Notes: generated by a model not told the origin, from the letters alone. Positions 23,166-37,300 are shown, counted from the stretch's first letter. The stretch is DNA of 64,000 bases from Paroedura picta (GCF_049243985.1 NC_135382.1:22114990-22178989), one strand, 5' to 3'. Made by a program: numbers and translations.

Positions 23166-24212
23166 TTTTCCTTTTTCTGGGTGGCCTACTGTCTCAACTC
23201 TTCTATTTGGTTAGTATTGTGGTGGTGGTGGTGGTTGATAGAGCACTATTAGCTGGACCAGCACTATCGGGAAGGGTCCTAGGAAGAATTTCCCCTTTTC
23301 CACTTTCCTTAAGAATAAGGTTGCTTAGACATAAAAGCTATTTTTATCTCTCCTTTCCCATGAATAACCATAACAAAGTAGTCTTAGAACAAAGTTTATA
23401 TAGGCCATTGTGTGCACGCACACTTTTTTCAAATACCATCAGGAGCCTTGTTCACCCTTTTTAAATGCCCCAGAAAACTCTGTGAAATAACCTATGTACT
23501 GATACACTAAGATTTTGCCGCACCTTTGTGAAGCTCCATTGGAAATTTGCTAAGCTATCAGTTCCCTTCACAAAGGCACACAGAGGGCTGTGGAACCTTT
23601 CAATCTGATCCTAGGCAAATTTACACAAAAATAAACCCCACTGAAATAACTTAATCTTTAGTATTTAGGATTGCAACCTCTCTGTGCACTCAGTTCCACT
23701 GCCTCCCCTTTCCCCAATAAAAATCTTCATAGAACATGCATCGACTCCACAGAAGACTATCTAGTGTCCTCTTTGCTGTCTAAGCTCTGCAGGGGGGAAT
23801 GAGGCAGGAGTGGGTTGGCTATTGTGTAAATCAGAATCTCCTCCATTCTCACTGATGCTTCCCTTATTTCACAGAAATCTCATTTTAAAGCTCTGGTTAA
23901 GAAAAAGAGAACACTGTTCATCCTTTTATCTTGTTGAAATCATTATGGAGTCTTCATCTGGTGTATGCATGTTGTAGCCTGTTTATATTTTTAAAATAGA
24001 AAATAGATGCTGTAAAATTTAAGGCTGTCAAGCTGGAAATACCATGTTTTAAACGTTCTGCAGGACTTCTGCCTAGTTTCCAACCAAGAGACAGTTGAGT
24101 TTAGTTATTATACTTTCATATGCTCTTCCAAAGAATTTAGCCTCCCTTTCCGCCTTATAGTAATCCATTGAGATAGATACTATCTAAATGTTGCCCAGTG
24201 AACACTGTAGTT

Positions 24213-24348
24213 CAGGGGTAGTCAACCTGTGGTCCTCCAGATCTTCATGGACTACAATTTCCATGAGCCCCTGCCAGCAAACACTGTCAGGGGCTCATGG
24301 GAATTGTAGTCCATGAACATCTGGAGGACCACAGGTTGACTACCCCTG
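24213..24348. mobile_element. hAT-like foldback MITE, copy B
   Basis: Complete foldback of 136 bp, CAGGGGTAGTCAACC to GGTTGACTACCCCTG. The flanks do not show a clear 8-bp duplication. Confidence 0.85.
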
Positions 24349-26299
24349 ATTCAGGCTTTGCAGTGGTCATCTCACCACTACAGCTAATCTCTGCTGTGCT
24401 AACTGAGCTTGCTTGGATACTAACTACTTTTAGGGGATGGAGAGAGGTGCCTTTCTAGTATCAAAGTAGAAAAGTTGACCATGATCATTAAAGAAACAGA
24501 AACAGGCGGTTGGCACTTGTTTCCCATAGACTTGAATCAGTCTGCTTGGAAGGGTATTTGAGATTGGAAATTGGTGGGATTTAATCTGAAGTAGCTGACA
24601 GTGCTCTGCAGAAGCTCAAAAACAAGGCAACCTATTCTTATGCCCAAGTTCCCTGCTGTGAAGTGGAACACTACTAAGTGTTTGTCCATTTTCTTAATGC
24701 TTTTCTTTCTTACTCTACTTTTCTGCTCTGCCAGGTCCTGTATTTGTTAGGACACATTTACCAAGCATAATTACAGTGTTCTATAACAGTGGCAGTTAAT
24801 TGGCCTAGTATAGCTGCATACATCCTTTGTGGTGCAATTAAACTTCTTTTGCATTAGTTATGCTAGCATTGTTTTCCAGAAGGTACCCAGCATTCCTTCA
24901 CAGTGAATTTCCACAACAGCTCTGCAAAAATCCCTCACTACATTTATTCAGCCCTCTCATCTTTCCCTATCTGTTGACTGTTTTTATTTGCATACTCCTT
25001 TTTTCCCCCACCCGGAGTTCACTTTGCTGAGATCATGCAGCATGCTAATTCTTACAAAATACTGTTGAGCCTTGAGATAGAAGGAAAGGGTACTGTTGCC
25101 AACTGTTAGATCCCAGGAGATCAAAGTTAATTTTTTTTTTAAGCCAGAGTTAGTTGCTATTATGACAAGCTTGGAACTGGTGTGAGACATTGTTTATTCA
25201 ACATAGAAGTTGACACAAAAGTAGCATGGCAGGTAGGTGTCTTTCTTCCCAGCGTAATTCCTGTTAAGACACATATCGTGGCAATTTGTATCCCCTTTGG
25301 TATATCTAGCATTAGTGGTTCTTCCCCTTTAGTGCTAGCAATTTAAAACAATCCAGAATTCATTAGGATTTCACAATTCATCAGAATGCTGCTGTTGCTT
25401 TTGTTAGCCTTTAAAGGAAAAAGTGTGGCCAGCAAACGGTTATAACAATGGTTACAACAATGTTTATTACTGAAATCATTCAGGATCTCTCCTCCCTTTG
25501 TGGCTCCCTGGAGAACCTATGGAGTTGCAATGGTTTTTTAAAAAGATGCTAGGAAGAGCCTGTTTTGGACCACTCAGCATCTTCTCTGTTTTGAGTCAGA
25601 ATCTCTTTCGTCTGAGAGTTTTGACCTCATCTTTGTTTGTGTATAGTGGTGCATTCCTTTTGGAGTGTGCATTTGAAGTAGCACATTTTTGTTCAGATAT
25701 TGCTAAAACTCTTCCCATGAACTGGTACTGATTGTTAGTTTGCTTTTTCATACTTCTGCTTGCATTCTTGAATCTTTGCAGCCCTTTCAGTGATGAGTCT
25801 GGGCAAATGGGTCTTAGTGTTGTCTCTGTATGTGGGAGCTGGTTCACAACTTTGCTCAGCTGACAGTTTTTTGGGGATGGTGCACTCACCCATTGTAAAC
25901 CTGTATAACATGTGATGTGTCAAAAGCCAAATACATGGGCAAGTCTGATTTATGTAAGGAAGAAAAAATGTCCATGCAGTCTGAGAGAAAAATAGCAGGT
26001 TAAACTATGCGTTTCTTCTAGCGGCATCTTTACTGATTCCCAGGTGCTTTTGTCTAACAACCCGAAGTCAAAGTCTTACAATCTTGATACTTTATTGCGT
26101 AAAGTATGGGAGTTAAAGTCGAACCATCATAGACAGTAAGAATAGACTCTGGATTGTATCCCCTTGAGCTTCTCATGCCATGATTCTTTTCATCTTTCAC
26201 TTCATAGACACAGCCATGATTAAGAGTTATTTCCACATTTGTCTTGATTATGATTAATGGTAACAAATGGGTCCTGTTGAAGTTGGGGGACTTGCACCT

Positions 26300-27130
26300 C
26301 TTACTTAAGAGGAGTCTCCATTAGCATTGCTTGTGGCTTTTGGTACAGATAGAACCTTTAACGTAGTAAAAGCTGCTGAGGTAATGTGAAGTGCAGTTGA
26401 TGCCAAAGAAAAAAACAGATTAATGGAGAAGAAATGCAAATTTCCGCAGCTCTTTCCCAATCTATAAATATTGCACTCAATCCATCTGGCCCTGGGGCTT
26501 TTTGAGCTTTTGTTGCCATTATTTCTTGCATTGTAATTCTTTGATTGAGAATTTTTCTGTGATGGTCTGTGAATTTGCTCATTGATATTTTTTGACAGAA
26601 TGTTCCAGGGTCTATATTTTGTTCCTTTTTTGTATATATATTCTGAAAAAATTGGGTAAGACATGAATGAATTTCTGCTTCATTATTATAATTCAGGCCT
26701 TCATGTGATAACTTTGTGATGCTATGCTTCTGATAGCTCTTCCGCAGTCTTTGAGCTAGCCATCTCCCCGGTTTATCTGCCCATTCAAAGTTTTTTTGTT
26801 TGAGATAATCAAGTTTCTTCCTCATTTCCTCCGCCTCTAGGTTGTCTCTCTGTATTCTTAATAATTTTATTTGTTTTGCTAATCCTCTGGTTTGATGTTC
26901 TTGGTGTTGCTTTTCTGTCTGTTGCAGTTTTTCTTTTATTTCACTCAGAGTCTTTTCCTTTCTTTTTCTTATTGTAGTGTTAAGTCGCAAAAGTATGCTT
27001 CTCATAGATGCTTTACTGGCGTCCCACACCGTGGCCAATGCACTTACTGCTTTTTTTTGTAAACAAAAAGGCTGTGAACTTACAGAACACTTTTCAGATG
27101 ATTTTAGATAATATGTTCCTTGAAACATAT
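26300..27130 (-). mobile_element. L1 LINE ORF2 fragment
   Basis: The - strand encodes L1 ORF2 linker text (ALATVWDASKASMRSILL, KLDYLKQKNFEWADKPGRWL, ITKLSHEGLNYNNEAEI) and then the start of the reverse transcriptase (APGPDGLSAIFI). The endonuclease and most of the reverse transcriptase are absent. The ~270 codons still open suggest a moderately old insertion. Confidence 0.85.
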
Positions 27131-27149
27131 ATGTGAGGCATGCTTCTTC

Positions 27150-27607
27150 AAAAGAAGAAGCATGTCCTGCATAGTGCAAGGGATTGGACTAGATCAGTGG
27201 TCCCCAACCTTTTTATCACCGGGGACCGGTCAACGCTTGACAATCTTAATGAGGCCCGGGGGGGTTAGTCTTTTGCCGAGGGACATCACCGCTGCCTGAG
27301 CCCCTGCTCCACTTGCTTTCCTGCCGGTGCCACTGACTTCCCGCCACCCACTGGGGGGCGCTGCCAGCAGCATCTGCACAGTGCCACGCCGAGGGGGAGC
27401 CCCAGCCATGACGGCTGCTGGAGAGCACCAATGTTGAGCTGGCGGCAAAGTGGCAGGGCAGCCCCCGAGGCAGCAGTTGGGGAGGAGGAGCTGCAGCCCG
27501 GTACCAACTGATCCACGGACTGGTCCTTGTTCCCGGACCGGGAGTTGGGGACCACTGGACTAGATGACCCAGGAGGATCCTTCCAACTCTATTATTCTAT
27601 GATTCTA
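27150..27607 (+). mobile_element. CR1 LINE 3' end interrupted by a transposon
   Basis: GGATTGGACTAGAT (27181-27194) and GACTAGATGACCCAGGAGGATCC (from 27558) are one CR1 3' end, cut by the element at 27195-27557. It ends with TTATTCTATGATTCTA. Confidence 0.85.
27195..27557. mobile_element. hAT-like transposon (CAGTGGTCCCCAACC type) nested in CR1
   Basis: Inverted ends CAGTGGTCCCCAACC and TTGGGGACCACTG, 363 bp, with a perfect 8-bp duplication GACTAGAT (27187-27194, 27558-27565). Inside is GC-rich text without a real gene. The open frames there are by chance. Confidence 0.92.
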
Positions 27608-28920
27608 AAAGGTGGTACTTGTAGTATTGCTATACAGTGCCAAAGAACATCTATCTGAGCAATGGAAGAACAGTGTCATCTCTTTGTTATTTAAAGACAA
27701 ATGCATTTTAGAGTGGCTTTCTTTTCAACAGAGAAGAGGAGCTCAAGTTACCCAGGAAGACTTCAGCTGGTATGACACTGCTAAAAATAACTTGAGCAGC
27801 ATTTGTTTGTTACATTTAAAAGTCAAATATTTTACAACCGGTTAGATCAGATATGACACAACATTGGTTAGGCTAAAGCCTGACAGCGTTTTCTCTGGCA
27901 CTGTAAAAACAGCATATCTCTTGAAACATTGGTAGGTTGAAACCCACAAATCAGTCACGCTTAGCCTAGGACGGTGTGTACCGATGGCACCTTCACTTTT
28001 TTCCATTTAGGATTGTTTAAGAGAGAAGGAAAATTAGGATTGTTGGAAAGAAGGAAGATTATGAGAAAACAAATTTGTTGACTCAAGGAGTTGTCCTTGC
28101 TGTAGTGATTAATATGTTCTGCTGTGTGAACAAAATCTATGCATGCAAATGAGGATGCTATTCAGAGTATGACAAGTGCTACAGAGCTCCCTTGCATTAA
28201 AAGGAAGAATTGCTGTGTGCCACTGTTCCCACCCTTTACCAATGTGATGGAAGGTATTTATATCTCTGTTTGAGGCTTTGAATCTGCCACCGCCACCTTC
28301 ATGGTCTTGACATCTTACTGTAGGAATGAGATGTTAAAGTGACAGCCTGAAAGAGGTCTTCAGTCGAAAAACTGAATTTTGGAGAAAAATGCTAAAGAAG
28401 AGTGAAAGTAAAGAACAAAATTGCTGATTTATTTCTGGCATTTCACAACTTTGCTTAAGCCAGGGCCTAATGTGTGAAAGTGTCTTCTAAGTCACCAGGA
28501 ATTTTGTTCATAGAGAGGTTTATTTAGCTGGCTAATTTATAGCTCAACTTTCTTCTAAAGATCTTGGGTGTTAAAATTGATTATCACATCATGGGATGGA
28601 TTGTACCACTACAGTCAGTTTTTATACCTTTTCCCACAGCAGTGAAGTGTATTAAGTAAGATGAAGTGTAATTTACACAATAGGCAATTTCATTCTGTTC
28701 ATGTGAGGTTTTCTTAAGGGTGTATTTTGTCTTTTAAGTTGATGAATCTTCTGTAACCAAGTGGGCTAACATTGTTTTTTTTCTTATAAGTACGGACACA
28801 GAGCTCTAATTGTTTCCAAGTTGTCCCTCTTCAGGTTTCTCTCTGATGGACTTTGTGTAGCCAGTATCCTTTTCTGTTATTTTCAGAGGTCACAGGTCCC
28901 CTTGCATTTGATTGCTTTTT

Positions 28921-29195
28921 AGAAGAGTTGGTTTTTATACCCTGCTTTTCACAACCCAGGGGAGTCTGAGTCGCTTATAATTGCTTTCCTTCCCTCTCCC
29001 CACAACAGATACTCTGTGTGGTATATGAGGCTGAGAGAGCTCTGACAGAACTGCCTTGTGAGAACAGCTCTAACAGGACTGTAACCTACCCAATGTCACC
29101 CAGCTGGCTGCATGTGGAGGAGCAGAGAGTCAAATCCTGCTCTCCAGATTACAGGCTGCCGGTCTTAAGCACCACACTGACTCTCCTAGGTCAGT
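28921..29195 (-). mobile_element. tRNA-derived SINE (AAGAAGAGTTGG tail)
   Basis: On the + strand it starts AGAAGAGTTGGTTTTTATACC and ends with the reverse of a tRNA-like head (GAGTCAAATCCTGCTCTCC...TTAAGCACCACAC). Related copies lie at 34452-34730, 45949-46170 and 60708-60875. Confidence 0.75.
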
Positions 29196-30787
29196 GCATG
29201 AAGAGCAGAGAGCATAACTCTGTTGACAAATTACATCTGTTAATATTTCTGTATTATTCTTCAGAGAAACCACACTTGGATTAAATCTGAGATTTAATGT
29301 TGTGGTTTGCATAGTGGATGTATTATATCCTCTATATGCTTCTAAACCTTAGCATTATATTGGAGACCAGACATTCGGGAAAGCAGGCATAAACTCTAGT
29401 TGCTACCAAAGTGGATCAAAATTTATGGACCTCTGGAAATGAGTCTCAACTGGACACTCATAAATCACAGGTTATATTTTCTTTTCTGATGGCCAGGCAT
29501 TTTCTGGAATGTTTTGTGCTTGCATTCTATATGGATTCTCTTTTATTAAATATTTTTGTGTTGCTAGAGCATTCCCAACAGATTATCTCAAGGATAACTA
29601 TACATATTTATGTATTTAACAGTCTCCTTGTCTGTCAATGTGTTTTACCCTTTATGTAAAGCTAGAAAGTGTTGAATTGCATAAGAGCAGTACTTGTTGG
29701 AGGTTGATGTAAAGATTCAAAAGGAGATTTTCTAAAATAATTAGTTACTTGTTCATATTTATGCATACTCAGTGTACATCCATGAATCGATCCTGTCAAT
29801 TTTAAAGATAAGATTTTTTTTCTTGAGTGTGCACATTTATTTTGTGACCCCCCCCCCAATGCATTTGTACTTATGGGCCATTCTGCAAACGATATTTTCT
29901 ACACTGAGATAATAGCTGTGTAGGGGGGAAAACATGTATTAAACAACAGTGTTTAGAAGTTTCTGTGGTAGTACTCATATTTTCTGTCAGTAGTCTTGAC
30001 CTCAGACAAAGATCCTTCCTAGTCCTACATGCAATCCTGATCTGGGAACCTGCTGCTTACAACGTATATGCTGTAGCACTGGACACTGATGAGAACATGT
30101 GACATTACTTTAATATCTTAAAGTACTTTAATATCTAATTAATATCTTAATTAGATGGGAACATAAAAGGCCCAGCTATCCTGCTTGGTCTCGTGGAAGC
30201 AATGATAAGCCTGTTTTAAAACTAATTTTTATATCTGTGCAGACTTTAGCTTGAAGACTTTCTGAGAAACTACTAGAGATTCATTATGAAGTAACAGGTG
30301 TAGTATTTGTAACAAATAACAGGTGTATCTTAATCTCATTTAGATGTAGCTTAAGATATGAACTTGGATCCAGCAGGGTACAAGTAGAAACATAAATGGG
30401 CAAAGCATAGTTCTGCTTGCACAACATCTTGTGCAACACATAGCATGTTCCTTCTATTATATTATAGTGCCCTGAAATTGGTTGCACAGGCTGTTGTGGA
30501 AGCAGAAACACAAGTGAGGATACTGTACTGCAAGTGACTACCATAGACTTTTTCTTGCATTTCTGCTTGCACAAGTGGACATTCCAAGCAGTCTTATTAC
30601 AAGCAACTTCTGAAGTTCTTCAGTAAGTCTTCGAAATATGCAAATACTATTTTCAGCCATGTGGCTACTTGTATATTTGCCTTTCAGACCCCTTCTCCTT
30701 GAGGTAGCTGACCTTTCTACTTTCTAATTCTACTTTCCTTTTTTGCAGCTGTTGGTGACTCGAGTTGGAGTGGGTACTGATAGCATA

Positions 30788-31316
30788 ATGGAAGAGGCAG
30801 AAAAATTTTCATCTCTCAATTCATTGGCTAAGTACTATCCTGTTAAGGAAGCTGACAAAACTGATCCAAGTCCCAAAGGTCAAAGGAGTGAAGGAAACCA
30901 AGGAACAATGCAACTGAAAAAAGAAATCTCTCTTCTCAATGGGATCAGCTTAATAGTAGGAAACATGATTGGTTCAGGTATCTTTGTTTCCCCCAAAGGA
31001 GTACTTAACCACAGTACATCGTATGGATTGTCGCTAGTAATTTGGGCAATTGGGGGCCTTTTTTCCGTCGTTGGTGCTCTCTGCTATGCTGAACTTGGAA
31101 CCACTATCACTAAGTCAGGAGCCAGTTATGCATATATCTTGGAGGCCTTTGGAAGCTTCATTGCCTTTATACGCCTGTGGACTTCCCTGCTGATCATTGA
31201 GCCAACAAGTCAGGCAATTATTGCAATAACTTTTGCCAACTACATAGTGCAACCAGTCTTCCCTTCTTGTCAACCTCCTTATGTCGCTTGTCGACTTATT
31301 GCAGCTGCCTGTATAT
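30788..31316 (+). CDS. SLC7A6: SLC7A6 coding exon 1 (residues 1-176)
   Basis: The exon begins at 30749 after TTTTTTGCAG, so 39 untranslated bases precede the ATG, with no in-frame stop between. The N-terminal 40 residues are variable, hydrophilic and cytosolic. From [12 protein letters not shown] (residue 41) the family core begins. It covers helices 1-3 and the loop with Cys161. Confidence 0.95.
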
Positions 31317-34300
31317 GTAAGTATTTTGCAAAAGCAAGTGTGGGATAGCTGGGTTGATGTAGGCTTGGGGGAAGAGAAGAGCCCATCTGTTGTACTTGCA
31401 GCAAAGTTGCTTTAAATGCTTGTGAGCCAATAAGTGGCTGTTTCCAAAAGCAGTCAATAATGTATTGCATGATACGAGACAAGGCAAATAAGATTAAGGT
31501 GATCTAGATCAGGGGTAGTCAACCAGTGGTCCTCCAGATGTTCATAGACTACAATTCCCATGAGCCCCTGCCAGCATTTGCTGGCAGGGGCTCATGGGAA
31601 TTGTAGTCCGTGAACATCTGGAGGACCACAGGTTGACTACCCCGATCTAGATAACCAGGAAAATCCCGTGTTTCGAGTGGCAAATGATTATTAGAATGTC
31701 CAAATCTTAGTGCAGTGACTTGCTGGAGTATAATAAGCCCTCTAGTCCCTTACATTAGTTGTAGTGTTGACCAGTCATTCATTTCTAGAAACTTGTAGAC
31801 AGGACAAGACTGATGGTAATCCCATGTCTATTCCTTGTGGTCTTCTGCCTCTAAACACAGAGCTTCTGTATAATAATTATGACCAATATGACCATCCACA
31901 CATTTATTGATTGATTGATTTATACCCTGCCCCTCCCAGCGTGCCAGCTCTCCTGTGCTACTTCAGACCAACACAGTTACTCATTTGAATCTGTCCAGTA
32001 TGCTCATTGTAGATAGAATGTGGGGGGCACAATTTTAAATGGCGCATAGACTGACTGAAATATTAGTGGGTAGATGTGCAGTCTATTATCCTTACAGATA
32101 TTCTCATGTATAGAAGTATTCTTGCAAGGGGCTTTCTCTCGTCACCCCATTGAACTCTGACCAAACTAGAAAAGAATTTAGTGCCTGAGCAGAACTGCCT
32201 TGCAGACCCCCTGTCCATTTATTTTCACTTGTATTTTTAACTTCTTGTCAAAGTTTCTGAATTTGTTGCCACCTTTAAGGATATTATATCCATGCTGTAT
32301 TCTGTTTATATAAGGCCAGAACATAAGAATGGGTTAGGCCGTTAGGGTTTCACTGCCCAGTGAAATTCAACTAAATTTGTATGTGCTTCTATGGCTGAGC
32401 TCAATAGGAAGGATGCAAGCCCAATTTTTTTCATACAAGAAGGGTTTGCCTAAGTGATTATTTTATATCTGGAAGAACATTCTTGTATTCCACCTGTGAA
32501 AGGAAGTTGGGAACAAATTTTCTGTCTATCATCCATGGATACAGTGATAGGCTGCTGCATAAATCGGGATATTTTTCAAGTAGGATACAATGTATATGTT
32601 GCCCTACTATGGATACAGTGATAGGCTGCTGCATAAATCGGGATATTTTTCAAGTAGGATACAATGTATATGTTGCCCTACTTACCTCATGAAAAGACAG
32701 GTCAAGGCAGTTACAAATGAAAACTTGGCTGATAACATGGTTACCATCCACTATACAGAGACTGAGATTTCATCATATTTATGTTTACCAAGTTGTTCCA
32801 TAGGTACTTTGTCTGTTGTCACAAGATATTCCCTGTGTGTCTACATTGGCTTGTAAAATAGCCCTGACTTAGCAGAAAAAACTTCTGCTTGAATATTTTA
32901 CTCTAAGGCCTGTAGCAAGCAACTGCTTAGCCTCCAGCAGTCCAGGGGATTCTATGGTTTAGATCAGGGGTAGTCAGCCTGTGGTCCTCCGGATGTCCAT
33001 GGACTACAATTCCCCTGCCAACGCCCCTGCCTGCGTTTGAAATCATGATTTGAAGTGGGATTGCAAGTCATGGCTGAAGCCTAGCACTCAAGTTTGGTTA
33101 TACAATATGGATATTGTGACACCCAGAAATTGGCATTCAAGACTACAGTTTGTGTGTGTATGACTTTAAGCCACATGATTTACAGACGTAGACAGTTTAG
33201 GATTTTAGATGCGTGTGTGTGTGCTTGTTTTCTTGTGTATTGAAATAATAACTTTTCCATGACTCATAGCTGAGGATTTAAAAAGCTGACAGTAAAATTT
33301 TAAGTCATTGCTGTATCATGCTTTACCGTTTATGCTCAGTTGGCTTGATAAGACGGAGATTACAATTTTGCTAACGTGCTTTCCGGATATAAACAATTGT
33401 GCCTTTTGGAGCTTGCCAAATAGATAATTGCTTAGAACTATTCTGCACCTTTAAACCAATTTCTTCATTTAACAGGGAATTATATATGACTGCTTGTCAC
33501 ATTTTACAGTATTCAAAAGCATTCCCTAACTACCCTTAAGTCTACCTAATCCTTGAGTCTAACCATGGTGTTAAACTACTTAACTGACACTCGTTGGCGT
33601 TGTTGAATAGAGGAGTTCCTGAGTGGCACTTCCTGTTTTCATTAGGAAAGTTGTGGTTAAAATGAAAGCAGTTTACTAATCATCTCTCACTGTGAAGGTG
33701 CCAACTGCAGGGTGATATCCCTAAAGATGATTAGTAGGTTGTGACTATGGACAAGTAATCTTTTCATGCCTTAAATCCTTTTTATATGAAGTGTGTATGT
33801 CTTGGTCTTGCACTAAGGGAACAGAGACCACTGATATGAACTCCTTTGCCCTCTACAGTTCTGCTTAACCCAGCCTGCTAGTAAGTAGTTGTGGCATGTT
33901 AACTCCAGCATGGAGCAGAATTTCAGGCTGATGCTTAATAAAACTGAATACTCTCTAATGTCCTTCTTGCTTCCTTTTTTGTTTCCTAGGTCTCCTAACG
34001 TTTATAAATTGTGCCTATGTTAAGTGGGGAACCAGGGTGCAGGATGTATTCACCTATGCCAAAGTCACTGCTCTTATTGTCATCATCATAACAGGAGTTG
34101 TTAAACTATGCCAGGGTAAGATTAACAGCTCAATGCATGGAGGTTTGTATTTATCAGACAACAAATATTGAGAAGCACTTGTTGGATTGTTCATGGATAA
34201 ATACTCTCAGCATTTATTGGTTCTCCCCCTCATGGTAATGAGCTGATTCATGGTAATGAGCTTTAATTTGGCTAACTTCTGCTCAGTACAGATAGTCATG

Positions 34301-37300
34301 CCTGCAGTGGTTGGTGATGTGCATGGGATTGTACTTTATAACCTCTGTACTTCTAACTGTTCAAAGCCCTTGCACAGTATAATGTATTCTTTAAACTGAA
34401 CTGTGGAAAACTTCTCCGGATAAATCATTGGCTTGCCAAATTGGGACCCCATGTATTGTAGCGTGGTGTAATGATGAAGAGTGGTTGCTTCCAATCTGGT
34501 GAGCTGGATTTGATTCCCCACTCCTCCACATGCAGCCAGCTAGGTGACCTTGGGCTCATCACAGCCCTGATAGTGCTGTTCTCACAGAGCAGTCCTGACA
34601 GAAGCTGTCTCAGCCTCACCTTCCTCACAAGGTGCCTATAGTAGGGAGATGAAGGGAAGGCGATTGGAAGCCACTTTGAGACTCCTTCAGGCCATGAAAA
34701 GTAAGGTTCAAAACCCAACTCTTCTTCTTAAACATTTTTAATATACTACTTTTCCCAACTGTTATGCTGCTTTAACAGCAGGTTGATTTGGAAGACCAAA
34801 TAACAAAGGCCTTTAATTGCAATTTCTGTGCGTAGCTGGCTTTGGCAAGCTTGCAGCATAAAAGCAAAAGCACACTGCTCTTTACCCCTTTCTATTGTTC
34901 GGTTTTTAAATAACTGAGCCTGCTAACTCTTCCCCCCTGTGAACTATAATATTTCAGCTATTGTGGCTTTATCAAGTGTCTGTGTTTAAGCTTTTCTTCC
35001 TGTTTATTTTGGAAGGTTTCTTAGTGTGCTGACTTGAGAAAATAATGTTTTGTACCATTTGTCCTTTCCATATTTAAAAGACCACTGATGCCCATTCCCT
35101 TCCATCTTTTGTGTTTTTGTAGGGTAACACATGAACACAACAATGTCACATAACTCCTGAAAGTGTGGTTTTTGTTTTTAAAATCCTGTATCTCTTTAAC
35201 CATCTTTATTCTAATCTGCTTCTGTTTCATCGTTTTAGTGTTGCACAGAGAGATTATAAATATTAAAATTAAGAGCAAATTGACATACTACAGTCATTTT
35301 AAGCATTGCAACAATTTCAGGCTGAGGAGTGCTTAAGTACTCTTTAAAATGTGTTTACAGTTCAGGCAAAATAAACCAAACATATTGTTTTTAAAATGCA
35401 TTTGGAATTCCCTTTTCCATTTTAAGAATACAGTTGAAAAAAGTCTTCTTGTTTCTGCTGGTAGAGTGGGAATTGTAGTGTAGTGATATATCCCTTTTTG
35501 TATAACCAGCTATTCAGAAATTAAAAATTATTTGATATGACGTTCGTAGCAAGAACTTACAGTGCAATTGTAAGTTGATCTGTTGAGAAATCTTGCTTAC
35601 ATCTGTTCAGTAGGGCTTATTCCCGAAAGAGTTTTGTTAGGATAGTACTGTCAGCATCTCAGGTTTTGATTAAGAACATAGCTACTTGATCATTTCCTTT
35701 TATACCACTTGTGCCTCTTGTAATTTATGTCCAATGTTTCATAGCTAGCTTCAAAACTTCAACATTGGATTAACCCAAATTAACAAATGATATGAAACCT
35801 CATTGTCCACAGCTGATCACCTTAATGGTCCATAGAACAATTCTGACTCTCATTGTGGATTTTGGGCTGGGTCCAAACCCTCAGCTTGCTCATAATTTTT
35901 TTTTATTAAATGCTTTAGATTGGTGTAATTTTAACCTGCATGCTTAGAAGGTAATCGGTGAGATTGGAAAGATCACACATGTATATGATAGAGGTGATAG
36001 ATTTTGCTCCTTTGGGTTTATACTCCTTGATTCCTGCAAGGAAGGGATTTCTCCATATTTTAAGAAATGTCATTTAGGGCAGGGTAGTCAACCTGTGGTC
36101 CTCCAGATGTCCATGGACTACAATTCCCATGAGCCCCTGCCAGGAAACACTGGCAGGGGCTCATGGGGATTGTAGTCCATGGACATCTGGAGGACCACAG
36201 GTTGACTACCTCTGATTTAGGGGGTCTGTTGGTAGTTACCTACCACCATGGATGAACATCAGAAAAAGAGGGTGATTTCTTAATCTGAAGTCCTAAAACC
36301 TGTCATGAAAGTTTTGGTCCCCTTAGGTTTGGGATGTTGTCATTAACCTTTCCAGAGGAAGGTTGAGGGCTTTAGTGATGTTTGGCTTTGTGTTGTTCCT
36401 TGGTTCTATAATAAGATGAGCTTTTTGATTTCTCCCTATTTGTGAAATGCTTAGATTTTTAAACCCATGTTTTTAATATTTTGTGTGCCATTAAAAACAA
36501 TGAGAATGCAAGGAAAATATGAGCTAATTAAATCCGGGACTTAATAGCAAAATTGGAATGCTATAACCAGGAGTTAACTATGTATGTTTTTAAATGGTAT
36601 TTTTAAAAATACATATTGTAATATTCAGGGTTATTCCATATACATCAACAAGAGATCACAGCAAGTCAGTTGTGTTGGCTTTGATTTGAATTTCAAGTCC
36701 GTATAGTGCTTGCTTATAAGCCAGCCTCTGTTGACTTTTTAATGAGTTGGCTGTGCGGTGAATTGGATTTCCTTAGCTGTTGAGCAAAACTGAAGTTGAC
36801 CTTTTCACTTTGCAAGGAAAATTTAAAGGAGAAAAAATGAGGCAGCAGAATGAGGGGTTGGCGGTACCACTGTATCCCTACTGTAAAGGTAAAAGTATCC
36901 TCTGTGCAAACACCGGGTCATGTGATGCCTTCCAGCGTTTTCATGGCAGACTCAATACAGGGTGGTTTGCCAGTGCCTTCCCCAGTGATTACCGTTTACC
37001 CCCCAGCAAGCTGGGTGCTCATTTTACCGACCTCGGAAGGATGGAAGGCTGAGTCAACCTTGAGCCGGCTGCTGGGATTGAACTCCCAGCCTGATGGGCA
37101 GACAGCTTCAGACAGCATTTCTGCTGCCTTACCACCCTGCACCAAAAGAGGCTCTTTCCCTACTGATGGGGATGCTATTTTTAATGCTCTCCCCTAAAAC
37201 ATTTTGCAGCAGAAAAGTAGGGCATCAGTGAAAGAGTATCTAGTTTTCTTCTTGCCCAGTGGTTGGTTTGTATCTTCATGAATTAATTTGAAGGGAGCAT

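Larger units (their letters stand above)
20885..30748 (+). other. SLC7A6: SLC7A6 intron 1 (~9.9 kb), repeat-rich
   Basis: No coding exon seen. Besides the repeats listed separately, 22400-22800, 24360-26290 and 27610-28900 show nothing I can assign. The long open frames across 20.5-21.8 kb follow from GC content. Confidence 0.6.
31317..33989 (+). other. SLC7A6: SLC7A6 intron 2
   Basis: No exon signal. Contains MITE copies, a LINE tail with an end of the TGAGCTTTCG family near 31900-32000, and the 74-bp duplication. 33030-33980 shows nothing assignable. Confidence 0.6.

Noticed and set aside
27230-27555. Overlapping - strand frames of 61-89 codons
   Set aside because: They lie inside a GC-rich non-autonomous transposon without a transposase.
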